From the NCBI GenBank assembly GCA_029260765.1, contig JAJDCP010000061.1, positions 1-57,612 of the forward strand: a DNA stretch of 57,612 nt, in the 5' to 3' direction. Positions within the stretch are counted from its first letter, which is position 1. Every line of letters starts with the position of its first letter. Positions 36,697-44,115 of the stretch are shown here, piece by piece. The notes under the pieces are model-generated. The model saw nothing but the letters and a program-made list of their open reading frames with translations. It was not told where the DNA came from and searched no databases. This DNA is from Planctomycetota bacterium (GTDB lineage Bacteria; Planctomycetota; J058; JAJDCP01). A program made the position numbers and the translations under genes.

Positions 36697-39600
36697 ATGG
36701 AACCAGACACTCTGCGTCAACTATGGGAGCAGACGCTCTCGGGGGGTGCCGAGACCGAGATCGATTGGGAGACGCTTCCCACCGGAGCCACCTACAAGGC
36801 TCCAGAAGCTGGGACCGTCCGGCTCGGCACGGGCTTCGGGCCGGCAAGTCTGCATCTCGCGCCTTCGGATGAGGCCTACCAGGCGGATGAAGAGATCGGG
36901 CGTGGGGGCATGGGCGTGATCTACCGCGCCAGTCAGGCCTCGTTGGGCCGCAAGGTCGCTCTGAAACGCTTGCGGGACCCCGATGGCCTCGCGCCCGAGG
37001 CGCGTCGTAGCTTTGTTTGTGAGGCCTTGATCACCGGCCGCCTGGAGCATCCGAACATCGTTCCGGTCTACGACCTCGGGCAAACCTCTGACGGCAAGCT
37101 GCACCTGGCGATGAAGCTGGTCGAAGGGCAGAGCTGGTTCGAGCTGCTCGAGCGGGAATCCGACGTCTCGATGCACCTCGAGATCCTGCTGCAGGTCTGC
37201 AATGCCGTCGCCTTCGCCCACAGTCGCGGCGTGCTGCACAACGACCTGAAACCCGACAATGTGATGGTCGGAGCCTTTGGTGAGGTGCTGCTGATGGACT
37301 GGGGAGTGGCCGTCGAGATGGACGGTGGCGCCACTCCTGGGACGCTGCGCAGCCAGTCCAGCCTGACCAACCCCTGCGGTACGCCGGCGTACATGCCCCC
37401 TGAGCTCGCCGAAGGCCGGGGTGAGGACCTGGGGCCGTGGACCGATGTCTACCTGCTCGGCGGCATCCTGTTCAGGATCCTCTCGGGCCACGCGCCCCAC
37501 GAGGGAGCGACCTTTCTGGAAGTGATCGCGCGCGCAGCGCGGGGCGCAGTGCCTGAGCTGGGCGCCGAGCACCCCGAAGAGCTGCGAGCCATCTGCCGCA
37601 AGGCGCTCGATCCCGATACGCAAGCTCGCTATCCCTCGGTCCGGGCGCTGCAGAGCGCGCTGCGTGCCTTCCTGCGCCACAAGGAAGCGCTGGCCCTGGC
37701 CGAACAGGCCCGGCAGAGTCTGGCGCGCTGCCAGGCTGGGCCTCCCGGGTCTGGCCAGAGGGTGTACGACGGCTTCGCCGAAGCGCTGGCTCTCTTCGGT
37801 CAGGCCCGCCGGGTCTGGGAGCTTCCGGATGCTCTCGTGGGGCTGCGCGCAGCCCGCCGCGCCTATGCTCGGGCCGCGCTCGGCCAGGCAGACCTCGGCC
37901 TGGCCCAGACCCAGCTGCAGAAGCTGTCCGAGCTGGGGTTGCAGGAGCAGCCCGAGGACCGGCGGCTGCTGGCGGCGCTGCAGGAAGCGCGGCACAAACG
38001 CCGCAGCGAGGCCCGGGGCCGTCGCTGGCTGCAAGCGGGGCTGGTGCTGTCTTTGCTGGCCATCCTGGCCGTAGTCGCAGGCTTCATGGTCCGGGAGCAG
38101 AAGCGCTCCGATCGCCTTGTCGAAGCCCGACGGGGCGAGCTCGCCCAGCAAGCGACGCTGTTGCAGGCGCAAAGCCCCGACAGCCTGTTGCTGGCGGCGC
38201 GGGAGCATCTGGACAGCCTCCCCAGCGAGGAGCTGGGTCAGCTCAGCGCACAGCAGCGCACGCGCACGACCGAGCTGCTCGACGGTCTGCTGCGCAGCGC
38301 CCAGATCCGCCAACAGCTGATCGATCTCGTGCAGGCTCCTATCGAGCAACGCCTGGTCGAGCTGATGCCCGCCGCGCAGCGCGCAGAGCTCGAAGAGCGT
38401 CTCTTCGACGAGCGGGCCCTGGCCAGCCAGCTCGCGATCGCAAACCAGGCCTATGAGCTCGCACAGGTGATCGTGACGGGGACCTCGGCCTCGGGCGAGC
38501 GCCTTGCGCCTCTGATGCAGGCGATCTCCGACGCCCGCGGGGCACAGCTGCAGCGCTGGGTGGCCAGCACCGAGGCGGCCCTCGCAGACCTCCGTGCGGG
38601 CCGCGATCGTGCGGGCCGGGGCGGCGGCGCCCCCAGCCCGGAAGAGTATCTGATCCAACTGAGCAGCTTCCGCCATGCCCGGATTGTGGACGTCCTGAGA
38701 GACGCCCTGCAGCCCTACCTCGACCGAGCGCGCCGCTTCGCTACCCGGGAGCAGCCTATCGCCTGGTCGCAAGCGGAGCGCGAAGAGCTGCGCTTGATCC
38801 TGCAGACCCTCGGGTATCTCGAGCTTCCTCAACACACCGTGCCGGTGCTACGCAGCTTCTTTGCGCAGGTGCGCGACCACTCGCTGGCCGTGGTCTGTGG
38901 GGAGGCGCTGTGCAACACGCGCAGCCAGGCCGCAACTGCCGTCTTGCAGCAGGTCGGGCGCGAGCGCTTCGACCTCAACAGTGAGACCTGGCGGCAGATT
39001 GCCCGGCGTTTCGACCGCCTGCCCGCGCCGGACCTGAACCAGGCTCTCGGCGCGGCCAGCGCCTACCTCGAGCGCGCGCTTTTCCTGCGCTTCCGCGGCG
39101 ATACCGAGGCCGCCCTGGCAGACTACGATCGGGCGATCGCGCTCGAACCCGACAACGCGACCAGCTATCTCAACCGCGCCAACCTGTACGCTTCCGACGC
39201 TCGGCATGCCGAGGCACTGGAAGACTATGGCCAGGCCATCCAACGCGCGCCGGACAGCCCTCTGGCCTATGCGAACCGAGGCCTGGTCTACCGCGCGCTG
39301 GGAGACAGCCCGCGGGCTTTGCTGGACCTCGACCAGGCGATCCGCCTGGCTCCCGACGACGCAGCGGGCTATGCCGCCCGCGCGGCGTTGCGAGTGACCT
39401 TGGGCGATCCTGCGGGGGCCGTTGAAGATTATGACCGCGCGCTCGCCCGATCTCCCGACAACGCACGCAACTACTTCAACCGCGCCAGCCAGAAGCTCTT
39501 GCTCGGCGATGCCCAGGGTGCGCAGGCCGATTGCGACGCGGCCCTGCTGCGCGACCCGCGCAACCGCGAGGCCTTGACCTGCCGGGCCGAGGCGCGCCGC

Positions 39601-40932
39601 GTGTTGGGTGATTTCCGCGGGGCGGTCACCGATGTCAGCCAGGCCCTGGCCCTGAGCCCCACCTTTCGGCTCGGCTACTTGCGGCGCGGCCGTATCCTTT
39701 TGGAGCAAGGGGACATCGAGCGCTCCATCCTCGACTTCGACAAGGCGCTTCAGCTGGACCCCCAACAGAGCGACGCACTGTTCTACCGCAGCGATGCCTA
39801 CCAGCGCCTGGACGATTTCGAGTCGGCGATCGCCGACATGCTGGCGGTGCTTGCGTTGGAACCCGAGAACCTGATGGCGCTGCACAACCTCGGCCTGCTG
39901 CGCCAGCAACAGGGACAGTTGGATCGGGCTGTGGAGCTGCTCGAGCTGGTGCTGGCCCGCGACCCGGACTTCCTCCAGGTGGCTTCTGAAGCCTCGGTGG
40001 CGCGGAGCGAGCGTGCGCAACAAAGGCTGATCGCGGGCGAGACTGACGCGGCCTTCGAGGACACACGCGTCGCGCTAGAAAATTGGCCGCGGAACTCCGA
40101 CGCCTGGGCTCTGCGCGGCGTGATCCACAACCTGCGCGGCGAGCCCGAGGCGGCCATCGACGCCTGCGCTGAGGCGCTCGCTCTGACTCCCTACAATGCG
40201 GTCGTGTACGGAAATCGTGGTGCTGCGCGGCTCGCGCTCGGCCAACTGGAAGAGGCCCGGGCAGACTTCGACAGCTTCCTCGAGCTGCGGCCCGACGACC
40301 CCCAGGCCCTACAATTGCGGGCCGAGACGCACGGGCAACTGGGCGACCACGCCAAGGCCGTGGGCGATTGGCAAAGGCTGTTGGAGCTCGACCCTCGCCG
40401 CCACTCTGCCCGCTTCGGTCTGGCCCTCGCGGCAGCCAATGCCGGCGAGCTCGAGACTTCGATCGCGGCCCATGACTTCTTGCTGCGTCTTGAGCCCCGC
40501 AACTCTGGGCTGCTGTTCTCGCGCGGCCTGGTACGTAAGCTGGCGGGCGACAACGAAGGCGCCGTGGGGGATGTCCGTGCGGCGCTGCGGCTCGACAAGC
40601 AGCCCTTCCTCGAGCTCTGGTTGGCAGCCCTGACCGGAGACCCCGAGCCCTTGCGGGCCTTTGCGGATGAAGCCGCCTGGGTGCCTCTGCTGGCCCGCTT
40701 GCTGCTGGGCGAGCTGAGCCCCGAAGAACTCCTGGCGCGCCCTGAGCTCGAGGACCCTCGAAGCGGGCCGGGCAAACGTTGCGAGGCACACTGCTTCATC
40801 GGTATCTGGTACGAGCAGCAAGGGCAGCCGCAGGCAGCCGCCCGCCACTACCAGGCCTGCCTGGCTGCCGGGCAGCATGACTATCAAGAGACCACCTGGG
40901 CGCTCGGACGTCTGCGGAAACTGCAGGAGTAG
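36697..40932 (+). CDS. Membrane Ser/Thr protein kinase with canonical TPR array (HND/DWG type)
   Basis: 1411 residues; ATG 36697 has GGAGG 7 nt upstream. Kinase domain about 62-325: EEIGRGGMGVIYRAS, K90 in VALK, HNDLKPDNV (HND 181-183), DWG (201-203), GTPAYMPPELAEG and DVYLLGGILFRILSG. Pre-membrane FAEALALFGQARRVW, helix LVLSLLAILAVVAGFMV near 455, a helical section, and from about residue 790 a classical TPR array of over 12 units (ALADYDRAIALEPDNATSYL; RALLDLDQAIRLAPDDAAGY). This is the most regular TPR region of the four paralogues. Three bases after its stop a methyltransferase gene begins, so they are one operon. Confidence 0.92.
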   Translation: MEPDTLRQLWEQTLSGGAETEIDWETLPTGATYKAPEAGTVRLGTGFGPASLHLAPSDEAYQADEEIGRGGMGVIYRASQASLGRKVALKRLRDPDGLAPEARRSFVCEALITGRLEHPNIVPVYDLGQTSDGKLHLAMKLVEGQSWFELLERESDVSMHLEILLQVCNAVAFAHSRGVLHNDLKPDNVMVGAFGEVLLMDWGVAVEMDGGATPGTLRSQSSLTNPCGTPAYMPPELAEGRGEDLGPWTDVYLLGGILFRILSGHAPHEGATFLEVIARAARGAVPELGAEHPEELRAICRKALDPDTQARYPSVRALQSALRAFLRHKEALALAEQARQSLARCQAGPPGSGQRVYDGFAEALALFGQARRVWELPDALVGLRAARRAYARAALGQADLGLAQTQLQKLSELGLQEQPEDRRLLAALQEARHKRRSEARGRRWLQAGLVLSLLAILAVVAGFMVREQKRSDRLVEARRGELAQQATLLQAQSPDSLLLAAREHLDSLPSEELGQLSAQQRTRTTELLDGLLRSAQIRQQLIDLVQAPIEQRLVELMPAAQRAELEERLFDERALASQLAIANQAYELAQVIVTGTSASGERLAPLMQAISDARGAQLQRWVASTEAALADLRAGRDRAGRGGGAPSPEEYLIQLSSFRHARIVDVLRDALQPYLDRARRFATREQPIAWSQAEREELRLILQTLGYLELPQHTVPVLRSFFAQVRDHSLAVVCGEALCNTRSQAATAVLQQVGRERFDLNSETWRQIARRFDRLPAPDLNQALGAASAYLERALFLRFRGDTEAALADYDRAIALEPDNATSYLNRANLYASDARHAEALEDYGQAIQRAPDSPLAYANRGLVYRALGDSPRALLDLDQAIRLAPDDAAGYAARAALRVTLGDPAGAVEDYDRALARSPDNARNYFNRASQKLLLGDAQGAQADCDAALLRDPRNREALTCRAEARRVLGDFRGAVTDVSQALALSPTFRLGYLRRGRILLEQGDIERSILDFDKALQLDPQQSDALFYRSDAYQRLDDFESAIADMLAVLALEPENLMALHNLGLLRQQQGQLDRAVELLELVLARDPDFLQVASEASVARSERAQQRLIAGETDAAFEDTRVALENWPRNSDAWALRGVIHNLRGEPEAAIDACAEALALTPYNAVVYGNRGAARLALGQLEEARADFDSFLELRPDDPQALQLRAETHGQLGDHAKAVGDWQRLLELDPRRHSARFGLALAAANAGELETSIAAHDFLLRLEPRNSGLLFSRGLVRKLAGDNEGAVGDVRAALRLDKQPFLELWLAALTGDPEPLRAFADEAAWVPLLARLLLGELSPEELLARPELEDPRSGPGKRCEAHCFIGIWYEQQGQPQAAARHYQACLAAGQHDYQETTWALGRLRKLQE

Positions 40933-40935
40933 CAC

Positions 40936-41673
40936 ATGTATGACGACCCGGTGCTGTACGACCTGCGCACCTCGGGCATCGCCCGCGACGACCGCTTCTG
41001 GACGCGGCGCGCGGCCGAGCTGGGCGGGCCGATCCTCGAGCTGGGCTGTGGGACCGGCCGCGTCAGCCTGCCGCTGGCGGCCCGCGGGCATCGTCTGGTC
41101 GGCCTGGACCTGTGTCCGGCGATGCTGGCACGAGCGCGCAGCAAGGCACGGGAGCGCGGGCTGGACCTGTGGCTGCTGCGTGCAGACATGCGGGCCTTCC
41201 GTCTGCGGGCAGATTTCCAGCTGGTGATTCTGCCCTACCAGTCGCTGCACGACCTGCCCGACCTGGACGGCTGGCTGGCTTGCCTGCGCTGCGCGGGCCA
41301 GGTGCTGGCGCCCGGGGGCCGGTTGGTGGTCGAAGAGCACGACCCGCCCTCAGGCAGCAACGGACCGCAGCTGGTCCGCAGCCTGCGCCACCCCGAGGGC
41401 GGCGTGGTGCGTGTCTACCATGAGTTACGCCGCGAAGGGGACGGCAGCAAGGTGGCCGGCGAGATCCGCTACGACCATGAACGGGACGGAGCCGTGGTCG
41501 AGTCGCGCAGCTTTCCTTTTCTGGGCAGCTGCACCGGAGACGCCGAGTTCCGCGCCATCGCGGACCGCGCCGGCCTGCAAGTGGAGCGAGTGTACGGGGG
41601 CTACAACGACACGCCTGCCGACGAGGACACGCCGCACAGGCTCTACGTCCTGGCGGCAAAAAGACAGCGCTAG
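40936..41673 (+). CDS. Class I SAM-dependent methyltransferase
   Basis: 245 residues; ATG 40936 has AGGAG 7 nt upstream, inside the end of the kinase gene. Motif I ILELGCGTGRVSLPLA, acidic motif II VGLDLCPAML, motif III region DMRAFRLRADFQLVILPYQS and post-motif LAPGGRLVVEEHDPP are all present, giving a typical methyltransferase-11/25 type fold. The C-terminal beta-rich part (RVYHELRREGDGSKVAGEIR) likely closes over the substrate. Substrate unknown. The tight link to the kinase gene mirrors the methyltransferase-kinase pair at 33279-27728. Its TAG stop overlaps the TAG of the convergent lipoprotein gene at CTAG. Confidence 0.9.
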   Translation: MYDDPVLYDLRTSGIARDDRFWTRRAAELGGPILELGCGTGRVSLPLAARGHRLVGLDLCPAMLARARSKARERGLDLWLLRADMRAFRLRADFQLVILPYQSLHDLPDLDGWLACLRCAGQVLAPGGRLVVEEHDPPSGSNGPQLVRSLRHPEGGVVRVYHELRREGDGSKVAGEIRYDHERDGAVVESRSFPFLGSCTGDAEFRAIADRAGLQVERVYGGYNDTPADEDTPHRLYVLAAKRQR

Positions 41674-42260
41674 TCCCCCGGGCCCCTGAGCGTCAGCGTC
41701 TGGAAAGCGGTCTCCAGCAAGACCTCGGCGGTCTCTATGTCGTAAGCCGCTACCGTGTAGTCTGTCATCCAATAGCGGAACTGCCCCCGCGGACGCACGT
41801 CGTCGGGGGTAGGCATGACCGGACCCCAGCTCTGCCGGATGGTCGCGTGCAAGAAGACCTGGGCGGGCGTGAAGCTCCCGAACGGCACACCCGCTTCGGC
41901 GTCGAAGAAGTCGCTCGATTGCTCGACCGCCAGCTCGATCAGCTCCTGCAGCGCCGCAGCAGCCGCGACCCGACGCTTGCCGTGTGCCTCCAGGTCGTTC
42001 GCCAGCCCGGTGTTGAGCTCTTCACGCTGCCAGTCAGGAGTGTCCTCGTCGGCGCTGATCGCCACGACAAACACCTCGCGGGGCGTGCGCGCGAAGGCTT
42101 GCCGACGCTCGACACTGTTCTCAGCATGGATCCCCCCGGCAGTCTGCGCGAGGCGGTCGAGCTCCGACCCCAGCCAGGCATCCAGGCTGCGGTGCTGGGC
42201 GCAGCCACCCGCCAGCCAGCCCAGAGACAACAGCCCCACACAGGTAAGCACTCGACGCAT
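41670..42260 (-). CDS. Lipoprotein, possibly LpoB/CsgG-like
   Basis: 196 residues. MRRVLTCVGLLSLGWLAGGC is a lipoprotein signal peptide with lipobox LAGGC. The mature part has DEDTPDWQREELNTGLANDL (helix), a strand VFVVAISADE, and FTPAQVFLHATIRQSWG followed by YTVAAYDIETAEVLLETAFQ; this alternation recalls the LpoB/CsgG-type fold in which family members regulate cell-wall synthesis or form outer-membrane assemblies. The resemblance is weak, so the function stays open. Upstream start ATG 42260 follows GGAG 10 nt away. Convergent with the methyltransferase, sharing the CTAG stop overlap. Confidence 0.65.
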   Translation of the reverse strand: MRRVLTCVGLLSLGWLAGGCAQHRSLDAWLGSELDRLAQTAGGIHAENSVERRQAFARTPREVFVVAISADEDTPDWQREELNTGLANDLEAHGKRRVAAAAALQELIELAVEQSSDFFDAEAGVPFGSFTPAQVFLHATIRQSWGPVMPTPDDVRPRGQFRYWMTDYTVAAYDIETAEVLLETAFQTLTLRGPGD

Positions 42261-42385
42261 TCCGACTCCTTGCGGCCCTCAAGACCAGGTTGGTTGGCCT
42301 CCCAGACACCATAGCGGCATTCCACGGTGACTGCGGGAGATTCGTCGGGCAGGTCTGCGGCCAACAGGGCCCCGCCAACAACCAG

Positions 42386-42408
42386 AAAAGGCGCGCCCTG
42401 GCGCGCCC
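42386..42408 (-). terminator. Intrinsic terminator of the TlpA-like selenoprotein gene
   Basis: Two GGCGCGCC 8-mers (42390-42397 and 42400-42407) form a very stable hairpin (effective 4-nt loop). On the minus strand it is followed by TTTTC (42389-42385). It lies about 22 bp after the stop of the gene ending at 42430. Remaining 42261-42429 sequence: upstream region of the lipoprotein gene, nothing else recognised. Confidence 0.7.
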
Positions 42409-42429
42409 TTCCCCGCCATCCTCGGGCTG

Positions 42430-43416
42430 TCAACGCCGCTGCGTCAAGGCCTCGACTTTGGCTTTCGCCGCTTCGGCGATCTGGCTATCCGGTGCCTTCT
42501 TCACGGCTGCGACGTAGGCCGCCACCGCGGCGTCGCGCTGGTCCTGCCGTTCCAGCTGTTTGGCCTGCTCGAACAGCTTGCTGGCCGCGACCAGGCTCTT
42601 GATCTCCTTGTCCTTCTTCCACGCCTTCAACAACGCGTCCGCCTCTTCGGCCAACGCCATGTCTCCGTACTCCGAGAGCTCTTCGAGCAACTCTGTGGCG
42701 ACGAAGTAGTTGTCTTTGGCCACGTACGCGTCTGCCTCGGCCTTGATCCGGCCGGCCTTCTCTTCGAGATACTGCAGCAGTGCAGCAGCGTGCTCGAGAT
42801 CGGTCTCATCATCGCTCTTGGCCTGCAGCTTCTCCAGCCCGGACAGCGCCTTGCTGATCTTCTGCTTGTCGAGATCTCGCAAGATCTTGTCAAAGCTGCC
42901 AGAGAACTCGAGCTCGGGCAGGCGATCGACCTTTTCAAGCTCGGCCACGAGCATCTGGTTGCTCAGTCCCGACGGATGGCCCTGCCAGACAACGTTGCCG
43001 TCGGCGCCGACCAGGTAGGCATCGGGGATGCCGCTGACGCCGTAGTTCGAGCGGTTCCCGTAGCCGATCATGTAGGGCATGCCCTTCTCTGCGGCGAACG
43101 GCTCGAGAGTTCCTTTTCCCTGGCCGCTGAGAGCCAGAATCGTCAATCCTTGCGGTCCGTAGGTCTCGTGGATCTCCACGAGGTGCGGGATGAGTCCCAC
43201 ACACGGGCCTCAGGTTGTCGACCAGAATTCGATCAACACCACACGTCCACGCAGGTCTTGCAGAATGGGGTTGCTCGCACCCAGGCTCGGATCTTCCTGG
43301 TTGAGCCAGCCGCCGACATTGACGTCGGGCGGCACCTGCCCCATATAGTCATTCCCCGCCCAGGCCGTGCACATCAAGGCCGCAAGTGCCGCCGCGATGC
43401 CCAGAGTTCTGCGCAT
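42430..43416 (-). CDS. Exported TlpA-like thioredoxin-fold selenoprotein (Sec-Gly-Pro-Cys)
   Basis: 328 residues when TGA 43212-43210 is read as Sec69. Signal peptide MRRTLGIAAALAALMCTAWA. The active site reads VVLIEFWSTTUGPCVGLIPH; in TlpA/ResA relatives this position is FWATWCGPC, so Sec replaces the first Cys of CxxC. The frame continues through thioredoxin-fold elements (GLTILALSGQGKG; the cis-Pro-type SNYGVSGIPDAYLVGADGNV) without a gap. From about residue 170 there is a charged helical tail (EKLQAKSDDETDLEHAAALL) likely to be TPR-like. The periplasm is the expected site, as a reductant or peroxidase-like redox protein. ATG 43416 follows AAGGAGAG. Without recoding this would look like two broken genes (43416-43210 and 43200-42430). 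Confidence 0.85.
43183..43212 (-). promoter_or_regulatory. UGA codon and SECIS-like hairpin of the TlpA-like selenoprotein
   Basis: UGA is 43212-43210. From +8 to +15, GTGTGGGA (43202-43195) pairs with TCCCGCAC (43190-43183): 8 bp, one U-G wobble, loop CTCA (43194-43191). The loop starts 16 nt after the UGA, inside the range for bacterial SECIS elements (18 nt in the fdhA copy in this window). The loop sequence differs from GGTCT, which is common among non-FDH bacterial SECIS, but makes it less certain. Confidence 0.6.
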
Positions 43417-43546
43417 GTCTCTCTCCTTGTAACTGCCGGTTTTCTATTGCGATAAAATCACAAGTTTCTTGATGGAACACCAACAGGTATCCCATTGACG
43501 TTTCCCGAACCGGATCTCTCACGAAAAAAATCAAATTGTGTGTCCA

Positions 43547-43939
43547 TCAACGCCGCACCAATTCCAACAGCAGGTCCGAGTGGGCGTCGTCGAGCACCAG
43601 CCGCCCGTCGGAGATCAGGTAGCGCATGCGGCCCTCGCTGCGGCCCGGACTGGCGCCGAGCAGCAGCCAACTTCCCGAGACCCGGTACTCCCCTTCGATG
43701 ACCTCGCCTTCCCCAGCACGGAAATTCGTCCAGCGGTAGGTGCGGGTCTCTGCATCGAGCAGCAGGTCGATGCTGCTGATGCCAGCCCCCTGGTAGAGGT
43801 CGCTTTCGAGCCGGATGCTGCTCCACGAGCCCGCGATCACCCGCATCTCTGCGAGCTCAGCTTCGCTGGGCACACCGAAGCTACGGCAGGCGGGCAACCC
43901 CAGCAAGAGGCAGCCAAAGACGATGACGAGGGCACGCAA
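43547..43939 (-). CDS. Small beta-rich lipoprotein (META/lipocalin-like)
   Basis: 130 residues from TTG 43939, chosen because GGAGGA lies 8 nt upstream and it gives a signal peptide with lipobox (ALVIVFGCLLLGLPAC). The mature part is alternating strands: IAGSWSSIRLESDLYQ, LLLDAETRTYRWTNF, GEYRVSGSWLLLGASP, MRYLISDGRLVLDD. This resembles the 'stress-type' META or lipocalin-like eight-stranded domains. Cargo or role unknown. Located upstream of the selenoprotein gene on the same strand, 130 bp apart. Confidence 0.65.
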   Translation of the reverse strand: MRALVIVFGCLLLGLPACRSFGVPSEAELAEMRVIAGSWSSIRLESDLYQGAGISSIDLLLDAETRTYRWTNFRAGEGEVIEGEYRVSGSWLLLGASPGRSEGRMRYLISDGRLVLDDAHSDLLLELVRR

Positions 43940-44115
43940 AGGGCAGTCTCCTCCAGCTAGTGCCGCAGCGCGATAGTTTTGGTACAGGACGCAGCGCCGG
44001 TGCTGTGATGGCGAAAATCGACGACGAGCCCCTACGCGTAGCGGGGAGGAGGAGGATGAAGCCAACGCAGTGCCGCCGCAAGGACTGTACCGGAATTTGC
44101 GCGCGGAGGCACTAC

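Noticed and set aside
36721..38835. 704-codon minus-strand frame
   Set aside because: Opposite the kinase domain and pre-TPR part of the kinase gene; no motif and no ribosome site.
44020..44045. Hairpin CCCCTA-CGCG-TAG(C)GGG after the DAC-like gene
   Set aside because: The stem has a bulge and no adjacent T run on the minus strand, so it was not called a terminator.
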